This document shows positions 24,601-35,990 of a DNA stretch of 64,000 nucleotides, in pieces. The notes below the pieces were generated by a model. It was not told the origin of the DNA and ran no database searches. It saw nothing but the letters and a program-made list of their open reading frames with translations. A program made the position numbers and the translations under genes. Location of the stretch: the NCBI GenBank assembly GCA_025024175.1, contig QCXZ01000064.1:46583325-46647324 (forward strand), written 5' to 3'. This stretch comes from Rhyzopertha dominica (Eukaryota; Arthropoda; Insecta; Coleoptera; Bostrichidae). Each line of letters starts with the position of its first letter. Position 1 is the stretch's first letter.

Positions 24601-27600
24601 TTTTTAATTTGTATCATTACCATGTATGCCTTATCTTTACTCCTTCTTAATGAAAAACAAGAAAACTCATCGTCACCATACCCTGTTAACTAACTTTATA
24701 ATTAAATGTTAACTTTAATAATCAATTAATCCGATAGAAGTAAAAATAACAATAAAAGCAAATAAACAACAAATTCTCGTGTACTTATTTAAAAAATGTA
24801 ACATTTGAAATCCATTCAAAATAAAAATATTTACAAATATTCACTTTATTTGTAAAATATTATCATCTGCAAATATTTTTTTGACACCCACTATGCTATT
24901 TTTAAAGAGTTTATTCAATTTGACATCTCACTTAAGGTTGAACCTGAAAAAATAAAGAAAATATGAGACTAACGAGTTTTAGGTGGCGGGCCCTGTAGAT
25001 TAATTGTAATGTCACATTGTACTGTTAGTTTGTTGACTGTATTCTATCGTTTGTTTTTAATATATTATAAATAGTTTATTGACCAAGATATAGTGTCTTA
25101 TATTAACTTGAATAACTTTCTCCTTAGGAACAGTAAGCAATAATAAGACTTAATACTTAATACAAGAACATATCAGTGACACTTCGAGAATGACGGGTTA
25201 TTAACTCCGTGTGATCGGTCTAGGGAGGTACAGTAAGCAAATATGATGTTAGGCATTCCAAACCACGTGACCACGGCTGTGGGCCAACACTTTTTGATAG
25301 TGCCATATTAGAGATGGGCGTTCTAGTTCACTTTCGTGAATAGTTCATACTGAATTAGTTAAATTTTATGGTTCAAAATGAACTATAGTTCGAATTCGCT
25401 GGACGCTTCCTATTTCGTAGTCTCGCAGTTGATATAATATATACATATTACATTACATATTAGTACATATTATGTACTTGCGGACTTGTGTCACATAACA
25501 TACAACAGCTGATTGCCGTTTAGTTCTATGATAGCTACACATGTTGTGTGTATTTGAGATATGAAATGTAGTAGATACTTTAACTGTTAATGAATCTGGC
25601 ATTATGAAATATATTTATTTTGTAAATAACTTAAAATGGTAATTAATAACTTCGCTAATACATAATAATACAACTGCAATCAAAATGTTGTTAAAGACAG
25701 ATAGATAACCGCTGTGCAAGCAAGCGAGCAGACTTTTATGTTTGTCAGAGATCAATTGCACACTAATAATTATGCATTCGTAGATATTAACTAGTAAATA
25801 GCAATGAGAATTACCTATTTTATAAAAAAATAAAAGTAACTTACTATGTCTCCTAATGTTTGTCAAATTTAACATTGTTTTTGTATATTATATAATTGTA
25901 CTACTTACTTCTCCTGGTACCTATTACTGAAATGCTGAAGGCCATTGCATAAGTACCAGCAATATTTACATATTGATATAATAATTACATATTTGGTATA
26001 TTACTGCTTCATTCCAACATTTTAGTTTGCAACAAAATGTTAAATAAAAATGTGAAACAGCAAAACGGGGAATGCGAGTCTGCGACTGCATTGTACGTTA
26101 GACATTGCAAAACTAGCCTTATATACATCTTTCAGCCGGTTCCCGTGTCTGTTCACGAAAGGATACATATTCGGTCGTTTTTCCTTCCCAAAGGTTGCTC
26201 GCGGTTGTTCAATCCGAACTGCGCATCTGTTTTGTTGTAGTAAGCAATATTTTAGGTGTAGGCACACTATACATTATTGTTTAGTTACTTGAGTTTTGTA
26301 TAAATTGGTAGTGTCTAGTGTGAAGTTAGTTGAATAGAGGTTGTCAAGGAAAGAAACAAGATTACGTTACTATGTATAAAAAATAATAATAATAGTTGAT
26401 TTTCCTTTTGTACTGTACTGCATTAATATAAAGTAAAAACTGTTAAATTCATGATGTGTCTTAATGAATCTTCTCTGCGCTCCTGAAATAACTACAGGTT
26501 ATGGGCCCAGGAAGTGAATAAAGAAATCGAAAAAGACTTTCTGAGAAACAGTTTTGCGTGTTGATCCAGGGTTTAAAAAAAAACACTCATGGCGGTTAAT
26601 GAATTTAATATGGGTGCAGGTACTTGTATAGAAAAACTCAAAGGTCGTGAAAACTACAGTGATTGGAAATTCCAAATGGGGGCGTTGTTAAAGTTAGACG
26701 GACTTTGGTACTGTGTTTCCAAACAAGAATCAACAGTTGACGCTACTGCTAGGGCGCGACATGAAGAAAAAGCATTATCGAGAATAATACTTTCTTTGGA
26801 CAAGTCAAATTATCCTCATGTAATGCAGGCGAAAACCGCGTTTGAAGCTTGGACAGCACTAGAAAAGGCTTTCGAAGATAAAGGCCTACATCGAAGACTT
26901 CGTTTATTGAGAAGTTTGTGTTCAGTTAAACTAGAAAACTTCAGTAACATGGAAGAGTACGTAAATGAAATTATGGCTCTTTCACAACAACTCATGTCAA
27001 TTGGTAAACCAATGGACGACGAATTTCTAGGCGTAATAATGCTGCAGGGTCTAACTGACGAATACGAACCAATGGTTATGGCACTAGAAAATTCAGGTGT
27101 TGAAATAACTTCGGATTTCGTAAAAACTAAATTGTTGCAAGATAAAAAGTGGCAAAATGGTAAACACAGTGTAGACTCAGCATTGGCAATGAAACACAAA
27201 CCAAACAAGTCACCGTGGTGTTGGAATTGCCGTCAAAAAGGGCACTACAAAAATCAATGTCAGCAAAAACCGGTTTCGGGGACCGAAAAGAATGAGAAAA
27301 CCTTAAGAAAAACTAAGAAGAAGTTTGACAGTCAAGGTGGACACAAGGTTCTATTTACTGCATTGGGAGTCAATATGGGAAGCAAGGACTGGTATGTCGA
27401 CAGTGGAGCTTCATCTCATATGACGGGAAACAAGGAAATCCTAACTAAGTTGTCAGAGAAAAATTCAGGCCAGGAAATATTTGTAGCCAACAATACAAAA
27501 CTAAGTGTTGCGGGAACCGGAAACAGTTTGGTCAAATTGAAACCTACAGGTGATGAAAAAGAAATCCTGGATGTGAAGTATGTTCCAAACTTATCAGTGA

Positions 27601-30600
27601 ATCTACTCTCCGTGAATTCAATGGTTTCAAAGGGTTACAGCATATATTTTGATGCTGACAGCTGCAAAATCTTGAACAATAAAGGATGTCACATTAAGGG
27701 AGAACCAATAGCTACCGCCACGAATGTAGATGGGTTATACAAGTTGGACATGCTGAATCAAAATGAGGAGCAAGTGAATATCGCAAAAATACAAAATTCA
27801 CAGATGCTGTGGCACAAGAGACTGGGCCATCTAAACCACTACAGCATGGGTTTACTGAAAAATGGATTAGCAACTGGACTGACATATAATGAAGAAAAAA
27901 TTCCTTCATACTGTGAGAGCTGTATTAAAGGAAAACAAGCAAGAAAACCTTTTCCCTGCAACAAAAATAAGGGAGTAGTCAAGAACAAGCTTGATTTAAT
28001 ACATTCGGACTTAGCTGGTCCTATGGAGGTTGCTTCCTGGAGCGGATCCAAATACATGCTCACTTTTATTGATGACCATACAAGAAAAATATTCAGTTAT
28101 TTCCTGAAGTCAAAAGAAGAAGTACCAGCTGTTTTTCAAGAATTTTGTGTGTTTGTTGAAAACCAGACCGAGCGAAAAATTAAGGTTTTACGAACAGACA
28201 ATGGCGGCGAATATTGTAATGATCAATTAAAGAAATTTCTGAAAAGTCGGGGTATAAAGCATGAACTAACTGTACCATACACCCCACAACAAAATGGTGT
28301 GGCTGAAAGGTACAATCGTTCAATAATGGAGAAAGTTAGGTCTATGCTGGTTGAGTCAAACAGCCAGAAGCAGATGTGGGCAGAGGCTGCAAACACCGCA
28401 GTTTATCTGTTAAACCGTTCTCCAACGAAGAAAGTAAAAGATGCTACTCCAGAAGAAAAATGGACTGGATTCAAAATTGATCTAAGCCATTTGCGAGTTT
28501 TCGGATGCCGCGGGTACGTCCACATTCCAGATAAAATCCGGAAGAAACTTGATGAAAAAAGTAAGGAATACATCTTCGTGGGCTATTCAGAAACCAGTGT
28601 AGGTTACCGATTGTTGGATCCCAAAAATCATAAACTGAAAATAGCACGTGATGTTGTCTTCATAGAAGACAAATTCGACACCGAGAAGCCTTCACAGCAT
28701 ACTGTTTTTCCATCAACTGTTCCACTTCCGGAAGATGAAGTAGAAGATCAGGGAATTCCTGAGCCAGAGCAGTCGTTGGAAGATTCTTCGGAGCCTTCTG
28801 CAGATAATGAGAACGGCAACGAAACGTTAGAGTCTCCAAGTGAACCAGCGACGAACGGTGGTGAAAGCATTCAAGGTGAATGTATTTTGAGTGAAAATGA
28901 AGAAAATTTTAGAAGGTATCCTAGACGTAATGTGAGTAAGCCAAAAATATATGATGATTACGTTATGAATGATGAGTTTGATCATTCAGACTCAGCCATG
29001 TCAGTTGCTATAACTAATGATTTAGAACCGTCTAATGTTTCTGAAGCTATGTTAAGTTCGAGAAAATCTGAATGGAAAACTGCTATTAAAAAAGAACTTG
29101 ATTCATTTAAGATTAATAATGCTTGGGAACTAGTGGATAAACCTTCAAATAGAAACATTGTTAAAAATAAATGGGTTTTTAAAGTTAAAAAAGATCAAGA
29201 TGGTAATATAGCAACTTACAAGGCCAGATTAGTTGCCAAGGGCTTCACTCAAAAAATAGGTGTTGACTATTCAGAAACGTTCTCTCCAGTCATTCGATTC
29301 AGCAATTTAAGACTATTACTGGCAATGACAGCGGAATTAGATCTGGAAGCTGAACATTTGGATGTGGAGACAGCATTTCTGAATGGTGAAATTGATCAAA
29401 CAATTTATATGAGTCAACCAGAGGGTTTTGAGGAACCAGGTTTTGAAAATAAAGTTTGTTTACTTAAAAAGGCAATATATGGTTTGAAACAATCATCTCG
29501 TTTGTGGTATGAAAAAGCCCGCAATGTGCTTTCAAATTTAGGATTCAAACAGTCAAAAATTGAGCCTTGTATTTTCTATAAACATTCCTCTAATTCCATT
29601 ATTGTAATTGCATTGTATGTAGATGACTTTTTTATTTTTCATAATAATGTCACTGAAGTTACAAATATAAAAATTGAACTGGACAAGCATTTTCATATAA
29701 AAGATCTTGGCCCAATTTCATATTGTTTGGGGATGAAAATTGAAAGAAATCGTCAAAAATGTGAATTAAAAATAAGCCAAGAACAATATATTATGAAGAT
29801 ACTTGACCGCTTTCATATGACTGAATGTAATGTAGTAGGTACTCCTATGGAACAAAAGCAAATTTTATCTGTTAGTGAGGAGTATTATGACAGTCCATAT
29901 CAGCAACTCATCGGTTCTTTAATGTACCTTTCAGTATGTACTAGGCCAGATATTGCTTTCCCGGTTTCTTATTTAAGTCAATTTAACTTAAATCATACAA
30001 AGGAACATTGGTTGGCATGTAAGCGAGTATTAAAGTATTTGAAGGGAACAAAAAACATGGGAATAACTTTTAAAAAATGTGGTAAACCAGTAATTGGATA
30101 TGTTGATGCCGATTGGGCTAACAATGTGTCAGATCGGAAATCATACTATGGTTACATTTTTATTTTGGCAAATGGTCCGATATCATGGGAATGTCAAAAG
30201 CAAAAAGTTATAGCTCTAAGCTCTACTGAAGCTGAATATATAGGTATTTGTGAGGCCACAAAAGAATCAGTTTATTTAAGGTCTTTATGTAAAGAACTTT
30301 TTGATCATTACGAAGTCAGTAATTTTCTAAAATTGGATTTTCCCATGACCATTTACAATGACAATCAAAGTGCTTTAAAACTGTCAGAAAATCAAGTTTT
30401 TCATAAAAGGACAAAACATATACATGTAAAATATCACTTTATTCGGGACAAAGTTAAGAATGCAGATATTGAATTGTTGTATATGCCTACCAATGATATG
30501 GTTGCTGATATGTTAACAAAGCCTTTGGGTGTTAAAAAGCACCAACTTATTTGTGATAGGTTAAGCTTAGAATAGTAGCTTAACAGATTTCTTGTATTCT

Positions 30601-33600
30601 TATTTCGCTGCACCTTTAATATTGAGGGAGAATGTTGTAGTAAGCAATATTTTAGGTGTAGGCACACTATACATTATTGTTTAGTTACTTGAGTTTTGTA
30701 TAAATTGGTAGTGTCTAGTGTGAAGTTAGTTGAATAGAGGTTGTCAAGGAAAGAAACAAGATTAGGTTACTATGTATAAAAAATAATAATAATAGTTGAT
30801 TTTCCTTTTGTACTGTACTGCATTAATATAAAGTAAAAACTGTTAAATTCATGATGTGTCTTAATGAATCTTCTCTGCGCTCCTGAAATAACTACATGTT
30901 TCAGTCCAGTATCATACAAGATACAAGTCTCTTGCATCGTTCAAAATGAACTAGTTCACTTTATCCTGACAAACTAGATTGTTCAGTGTGGCTCAACTGA
31001 ATAGTACACATCGTTCGTTCGTTCACGAACTGCACACCTCTATGCCATATCGTCACTCTTAATTGCAGCAATCCATAGAACCCTACATGTCTTCTTGTGG
31101 AATAAATATTTTCCCAAGACCTTTCAGATTTAAATAATTCAGGCCTCTATAGTTTTCATGCAATGATTGCAATTCAGTTTATGTTGGACAAATAGGAAGA
31201 TCTTTTTTAACTAGAGGAAAGGAACATTTAAAACAATTCGAAAAGTATATAAATACAGATATTGTAACAACAAATTCTTCATTAGCTAACATTTATTGTT
31301 AAATAAACACATTGCCACGCTAAACAATTTAAATTCATTACATTTGTTCAGTAAATCATCAAAATTAAATTATTTGGAAGTTTTAGAAAGGTATAAAACT
31401 ATTAGAGAACAAAATTTTACTATTCGAAATGATTTTTGTAATTTCAACTGTACTATTCTAAATTATTTATTTGATCTAAATTAATATTTCATTTGTGTTG
31501 CTGGCATGTAGGTTGTTTTTCAGTTTGTGGTCAAGTTTACTTGTTTCAATGTTTTAGACTTTGTCAAACTGCTAGTGAAAGTTTCTTTTTTCTATTGATT
31601 GTACTGACAATGGCTACTTGTTAGCTGAAAGTGCTCTACAATTTAAAGAATAAAGTGGATTTTACTTCAAGCATAATTTCCTTAAAGAAGAATTAAAGTT
31701 GTTTATTTATTTATAAGATTAAAGTTAAAAAAAAGTAAAAAGATGATTTTTGTATGCCACAAAAAGTGCTGTTTTTCGAAATAATTAAAAATAAAAATCT
31801 TTCGTACCATGATGAATGTTGAAAACACCCTCATAATATGTATAGAAAATTTAATGGCATTAATTTTCAACGTTACTCAAATAACAAAATATTTTAAAGT
31901 GCTATTAAATAATTTTTAGCTTTACAATTACACTATGTTAAATAGACGACTCGTTATACTATTGATTTTCGGATTCCTTATAGGATTTAATGTTATTTTA
32001 TTAACTACACAGTGGTCTATCTTTGTCATTTTGTAAAAATAAGGATTTGCTGTGCTTTAGGGGAACAGAGGCAAGTCCATCTCTTGCTATAAAGTTCCTT
32101 ATGTAAACCTCTATGCGTTAATTTTTATTCTATATGTATGTGTGCACATATTAAATTGAGTAAATCTGAGTATTTCAACATTGTGCAGATTACTTTCTTG
32201 TTAATATATATCATATATATTCTAATCTAGTTTTTTTTAAATTAAATTTGATTAGTAAGCGAAAAACTAATATAGATGATAGTAAAACAGGACAATATTT
32301 ACTTCCATACTGCTTTACAGCAGTTGCAGTAGAAAATTGCTGTATCATTCGTACTCAATTGAATTTGGCTGTTCAAATTATATACTGGTCAATGGTTTAG
32401 GCAAATTAGCACTTTTGCTAATTTATTAGTATGTATGTGTTATTATTAGTTTTTGTACATAACGTAATACTAATTTTATATAACTTAAAATATTTAAGCA
32501 ATTAAATTTCACATTCAAACTTCAACCATTTTTTAAATGAAACTTACGCTCAAACTAAAGCATGTGTGCAAATGTTCCAATCCATTAATATAGGGATCTA
32601 CAATAGAAACTCATAGCTACTTTTTTGTATTAAGTGCTTTTAGAAATTGTGATAATAGATGTAGTAAACTACATTTCTCTTCTTTAGCAACATAAACCAA
32701 AAATCTTTACTCAAAACAAATAGAACACTTACCTGACATTCAACATAAGCTATAAGAGCATCTTTGGATATGCTAGCTACACGATCAGGGCAAATTGGGC
32801 CATCCAATACCAGTACACAGTCATCTGCTAGCTTGTAACCCATTATCTCAAACATTATTTCAGCACCAACCAGGTTTGCGTCAATATTGTGTATATAAAA
32901 CCCAGAATACAACTGAAAATAGTAATAGGGGTAAAATTAGTTTCTAACTAAACTAAAGGAATAGATCAGAATGTTTATATATTGGACCACACTTAGTTAA
33001 AGTCCCTAGATAAGGTTTACCCAAACATATACCATCTTTATGACTCAATCTGGTATTTAACTCACTAATTTTTATGAAGGTTAAAGTGCAAACTGGAATT
33101 GCAGCCCCCAATAAATAATCCAAACAGAAGCTATATCAATATCAGTCCAGACCCACTTTCTGTAATTTTATACTTTTTAACATTGAAGTATCTAGATGAT
33201 TAGCTCATTTGCATTATATATTTATAACTGCCAATTACAAATGATTCACTGCAAAGATTAAAAATACATGAACGAAAGACACCTCAACACTCCAGCAGAA
33301 TAAGGAATACTCATTATTAGACAATTAGCATCAGAGTACTTGTAAAGTACTACCTGCCCTGAACCGACATTATCAAATGGAAAACATATCTTAGAAATAC
33401 CAACTACAAATTATAATCTTTTGCCTAAGTAACAGAAAAACAGCTATGTATTTGGTTACCTGCAGCTTTCTAAATATATGTATTAAATTGGTCTCTTGCC
33501 TGTATCTCATGGGGTCGAAGAATTTTGTTACTTTCCCAGATAAACTGTTTTATACAATTTGAATAGCAGCCAAAATCAAAACAATATAAATAACAGCTAC

Positions 33601-35990
33601 ACCAATAAAAATGATAATAAAAAATATTATAAATAAATAATAGACATAATTCAATTGTGCCTCCTCAGTTTTGTTCAATTATTTTAAACTGTTCAACTAT
33701 GTAAGACACTGTAGCATAGGCTTCTTATTACTTATCAGTTTTAATACTGTGTTTGAAACATTAAAATCCGGAGCTGATCAACTTCAAGCGTGTTGACGAT
33801 AGTGGTTATTAAACACAGTAAACTTTATATAGATATAAAACCACTAACCTCCCTTCAAAAGCGGGAGGAGATTTCAATATGAGAGAATAATGAAATCTCA
33901 AGGTAAAAAAATCTATTGTTTCTCTCATAAGCATGAAATCTGGGGAGCACATCCCCCCTTTCAATAAAATTCAAGCACTGCAATATTCGTTCTTATCTCA
34001 TTGAAAAAGCTTAAATAAGTGATAACTGTCATTGTTTTTTATGAAGTTAGTAAAGGGTATTGGAATAATTCCAATGTTGATGCTAATGCAACAGTAATAG
34101 TAAGGTAGTCAATATGATGAGAGCTTAGAATGCAACAAATTGAGATAAAAAAGAAATGCAATCCCTTGGTAATCATCATCCCTAAAGAAAGACTCCTGGT
34201 TTCCCAAGTTGGGGGGTGAAGCATTGGGTTATCAGCTTATAACTTAGAAAAAGCATTACTGCTCATAGTCACACTAAAAATATTTAGACCCCAGGCAAAC
34301 ACTGGCTAATAAAAAGGTTGTAATGCTGAACAAAAATTTGATAGAGCTGTATATATAAAAACCCCAACATTTGTGACTTCCAACACTCTAACAGAACAAC
34401 TTCTGCACAATGATTATACATTTTTGTAAAGCCAGTGCTAAACAAATAAAAATAGAATATAGAAAATAGAGCAGTAGAACCTACATAGAGGATATACCAC
34501 CTTCTAACAGACCAAAAAAATATCTGCCAAAACGGTTGAGAGAAATAGCAAAAAAAGTAAAAGTCAGGTGGTATCCATTATCTACATCCTATTTGTCACG
34601 AATTCACAGAATTATTGAACATTATGGAGAGGCTCTATCGAAAATGTGACCTATAGGCTATTACTTACATATCATAAACTACAATATAAAGAAACAGTGT
34701 TAAATGTATACCACATCTAATGACAATGGAACTAAAAACAGTTCGAATGGAATGTGTAAACACAGTGAAAAAAATTTCTATGGATGTAATGGGGATACAT
34801 CCTCTCCACTATCACGACCGAAAAGAAGTCCAAGGCAGTGGACAAAATGTGGTGAATCAGATCCAATGAACACCAAAACAATTATGTCTGCTGTCTGTTG
34901 GAATTCCCAACTAATAACAGGCAAGTATTATATGTAGTTATTAGACACGATAGACCCTTCAATTACAAAACTATTCAAATTAGGATTCTAGTTCATTCAA
35001 CATGGACTGTATTTGCCAGGCTTGAAAACATCCGATTTTTCTGTTTTAAAAACGATTAAATAAAAGGCATATAGTTGGTTTCTCCATCTCGTAATAAACA
35101 TTTACCAATCTATCTTCAAAAAGTAATATTTTCAATAACATAAAGTGTGTTGTACACTTTTATAGATGCATTTGCGTTATGGAAAAAAATTATTTTTACA
35201 AAACAATGACATCAGTTTAATTAGAAGACAAAAGGCAGCTCTAATTCATTTTTTAAAAGAACTTTGAATACAAAAACTTGATGATTTGCTTCAACAAGTT
35301 TATTGTTCCAAAAATGGAAGGTGACAGAATCTTTGCCAAACTATGCCAAAGAAATATTAAGATTTTATGTAGATGTCATAATGTAATACTCACGAACTAT
35401 AAGTGAGCTCGATCTGAACTGATTTTTGGCTATTCATGAACTATTCACTGCTCACTTTTTAGTAATTATACACTTATTAATGGTTTTCAAAATATAAAGG
35501 TCTATTAGCAGCCTTCAGGGAACCACACTGTAAAACAAGAATATGTTTGACAATGAAGCTCACAGAAGGTATGATTTTAAAAATAGAAATGTTAGCGTTA
35601 CATACATTTAGTTGTCGATATTCCTTTCGCCACGGTTGTGCTAAAAGGTTTCCTGCATACATTTGTATAGCATGCCAACCTGTAGCAGCCTTGTAACCAC
35701 TAAAATCCTTCTTACTGCTAGCAGATTTATGTAAAACCTGTGCCGTTTCAGAAAATATGAACTTCTGGTTATGTGGTGCTAAATATAAAAATTCCTTTAT
35801 GCAATCTGCAATAAAATTAAGATTTAACAATCACATCTACAAATTATATCAGCGAACCTTCTAATTTTGATCGTTGTTCCATTTTTTGTGGGCTTTCTTC
35901 CATTTCGAGGTAACTCAAATGCAATTTATCTATCTTGCTCCATAGTATTTGCAGCCGGTCTTGTACGTAATATCCATCCATGACTACCAT
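21684..35990 (-). CDS. tamo: Tamozhennic/SPATA2-like protein (PUB domain + two RanBP2-type zinc fingers)
   Basis: Four coding exons join in frame: 35990-35858, 35805-35606, 32912-32733, 22991-21684 (133, 200, 180, 1308 bp; 606 aa). Splice sites GT...AG throughout; the first donor (GTTCGC) is weak. Residues about 45-190 are the PUB domain (YKAATGWHAIQMYAGNLLAQ; SGFYIHNIDANLVGAEIMFE; SKDALIAYVECQ|ILKAIWEE). A long low-complexity Ser/Pro/Tyr region follows. The C-terminus has two NZF-type zinc fingers, C-x2-C-x10-C-x2-C, at about 543-560 (CKACTFLNDQSKDICDMC) and 578-595 (CPACTLVNPRSAKQCQAC). Drosophila Tamo is known to affect nuclear import of Rel proteins; vertebrate SPATA2 uses its PUB domain to bind the deubiquitinase CYLD. 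Role here inferred. ATG at 35990 or 35981. Intron 3 is 9.7 kb and full of transposons. Confidence 0.9.
23000..23850. other. Intron 3 of tamo, left part; possible mariner end
   Basis: No coding sequence. ATACAGGGTGATCAGTTAAG at 23217 resembles a Tc1/mariner terminus next to TA, but I cannot find its inverted partner, so it may be a truncated element. Confidence 0.35.
23851..24342. mobile_element. Short inverted-repeat element, family with copy at 39340
   Basis: Ends are TAGGCTTTTTAGAACACGTG and, reversed, TAGGCTTTTTAAGATTACGT, with similarity continuing to CCAGGGGGCAAA on both sides. It is GC-richer than its surroundings. A shorter copy lies in opposite orientation at 39340-39637. Confidence 0.7.
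23966..24242. mobile_element. Non-autonomous hAT element (277 bp)
   Basis: Starts TAGAGCTGGGACATTC and ends (reversed) TAGAGTTGGGTCCTTC, typical hAT termini. Flanking octamers TCAGTCGC and TCAGCCAC agree at 6 of 8 positions, consistent with an aged 8-bp target duplication. It lies inside the 23851-24342 element. Confidence 0.65.
24380..24996. repeat. Foldback element, second family member
   Basis: Inverted arms: left CCGCCACCTAAAACTC, then TTTAAACTCTTTAAAAATAG; right arm carries the complements (GAGTTTTAGGTGGCGG, CTATTTTTAAAGAGTTTA). Shares sequence with the foldback at about 5160-5957. Confidence 0.75.
26233..26496 (+). repeat. 5' LTR of the copia element
   Basis: 264 bp, TG...CA. Contains a TATA-like ATGTATAAAAAATA near 26371 that may direct transcription. 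Confidence 0.93.
26497..26510 (+). promoter_or_regulatory. Primer-binding site (initiator tRNA-Met, internal)
   Basis: GGTTATGGGCCCAG immediately follows the LTR. It is complementary to the anticodon stem-loop of tRNA-iMet rather than its 3' end, as in Drosophila copia. Confidence 0.8.
26589..30575 (+). CDS. Copia Gag-Pol polyprotein, 1328 aa, intact
   Basis: Supplies all proteins for retrotransposition. In order: Gag with a CCHC zinc knuckle (CWNCRQKGHYKNQC, residues 211-224); aspartic protease (DWYVDSGASSHMTG, about 268-280); integrase with the HHCC domain (HKRLGHLNH... then CESCIKGK), core HSDLAGPM at about 475 and PQQNGVAERYNRS at about 566; reverse transcriptase (YKARLVAKGFTQ at about 877, active site YVDDFFIF at about 1009); RNase H (GYVDADWAN at about 1169, ALSSTEAEYIG). 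Protease before integrase before RT is the Ty1/copia order. No stop or frameshift, and Gag and Pol share one frame. ATG 26589 lies about 80 bp after the primer site. Confidence 0.95.
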   Translation: MAVNEFNMGAGTCIEKLKGRENYSDWKFQMGALLKLDGLWYCVSKQESTVDATARARHEEKALSRIILSLDKSNYPHVMQAKTAFEAWTALEKAFEDKGLHRRLRLLRSLCSVKLENFSNMEEYVNEIMALSQQLMSIGKPMDDEFLGVIMLQGLTDEYEPMVMALENSGVEITSDFVKTKLLQDKKWQNGKHSVDSALAMKHKPNKSPWCWNCRQKGHYKNQCQQKPVSGTEKNEKTLRKTKKKFDSQGGHKVLFTALGVNMGSKDWYVDSGASSHMTGNKEILTKLSEKNSGQEIFVANNTKLSVAGTGNSLVKLKPTGDEKEILDVKYVPNLSVNLLSVNSMVSKGYSIYFDADSCKILNNKGCHIKGEPIATATNVDGLYKLDMLNQNEEQVNIAKIQNSQMLWHKRLGHLNHYSMGLLKNGLATGLTYNEEKIPSYCESCIKGKQARKPFPCNKNKGVVKNKLDLIHSDLAGPMEVASWSGSKYMLTFIDDHTRKIFSYFLKSKEEVPAVFQEFCVFVENQTERKIKVLRTDNGGEYCNDQLKKFLKSRGIKHELTVPYTPQQNGVAERYNRSIMEKVRSMLVESNSQKQMWAEAANTAVYLLNRSPTKKVKDATPEEKWTGFKIDLSHLRVFGCRGYVHIPDKIRKKLDEKSKEYIFVGYSETSVGYRLLDPKNHKLKIARDVVFIEDKFDTEKPSQHTVFPSTVPLPEDEVEDQGIPEPEQSLEDSSEPSADNENGNETLESPSEPATNGGESIQGECILSENEENFRRYPRRNVSKPKIYDDYVMNDEFDHSDSAMSVAITNDLEPSNVSEAMLSSRKSEWKTAIKKELDSFKINNAWELVDKPSNRNIVKNKWVFKVKKDQDGNIATYKARLVAKGFTQKIGVDYSETFSPVIRFSNLRLLLAMTAELDLEAEHLDVETAFLNGEIDQTIYMSQPEGFEEPGFENKVCLLKKAIYGLKQSSRLWYEKARNVLSNLGFKQSKIEPCIFYKHSSNSIIVIALYVDDFFIFHNNVTEVTNIKIELDKHFHIKDLGPISYCLGMKIERNRQKCELKISQEQYIMKILDRFHMTECNVVGTPMEQKQILSVSEEYYDSPYQQLIGSLMYLSVCTRPDIAFPVSYLSQFNLNHTKEHWLACKRVLKYLKGTKNMGITFKKCGKPVIGYVDADWANNVSDRKSYYGYIFILANGPISWECQKQKVIALSSTEAEYIGICEATKESVYLRSLCKELFDHYEVSNFLKLDFPMTIYNDNQSALKLSENQVFHKRTKHIHVKYHFIRDKVKNADIELLYMPTNDMVADMLTKPLGVKKHQLICDRLSLE
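30633..30896 (+). repeat. 3' LTR of the copia element
   Basis: 264 bp, one visible difference from the 5' LTR; preceded by a polypurine tract. Confidence 0.93.
31145..31697 (+). pseudogene. Penelope-like 3' end with GIY-YIG endonuclease
   Basis: Encodes CNDCNSVYVGQIGRSFLTRG followed by KEHLKQF, the GIY-YIG core, then after a frame change SKLNYLEVLERYKTIREQNF and a C-terminus ending about 31484. The 3' UTR ends AAGAAGAATTAAAG. 5'-truncated, with one frameshift. Same family as 18955-19325. Confidence 0.75.
31698..32732. other. Intron 3 of tamo, right part
   Basis: AT-rich; no coding block, repeat or RNA gene recognised. Confidence 0.45.
32913..35605. other. Intron 2 of tamo
   Basis: 2.7 kb, GT (35605) to AG (32913) on the minus strand. 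No transposon protein or other gene seen. Short open frames here look like chance. Confidence 0.5.

Larger units (their letters stand above)
26233..30896 (+). mobile_element. Near-intact Ty1/copia LTR retrotransposon
   Basis: Two 264-bp LTRs (26233-26496, 30633-30896), each TGTTGTAG...AACTACA, differ at one position that I could find (C or G in AGATTA[C/G]GTTAC). Target duplication TGTTT lies at 26228-26232 and 30897-30901. A primer site GGTTATGGGCCCAG (26497-26510) follows the 5' LTR; this matches the anticodon arm of initiator tRNA-Met, the half-tRNA primer known for copia. A purine-rich tract ATTGAGGGAGAA precedes the 3' LTR. A single full-length ORF lies between. This is a recent insertion. 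Confidence 0.95.
25309..31042. mobile_element. Non-autonomous hAT element split by a copia element
   Basis: Left end TAGAGATGGGCGTTCTAG at 25309, right end (reversed from 31042) TAGAGGTGTGCAGTTCGTG. The flanks are an exact 8-bp direct repeat TGCCATAT (25301-25308 and 31043-31050), the hAT hallmark. Without the 4664-bp copia insert and its 5-bp duplication the element is about 1065 bp, too short for a transposase, and I see none. Confidence 0.85.
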
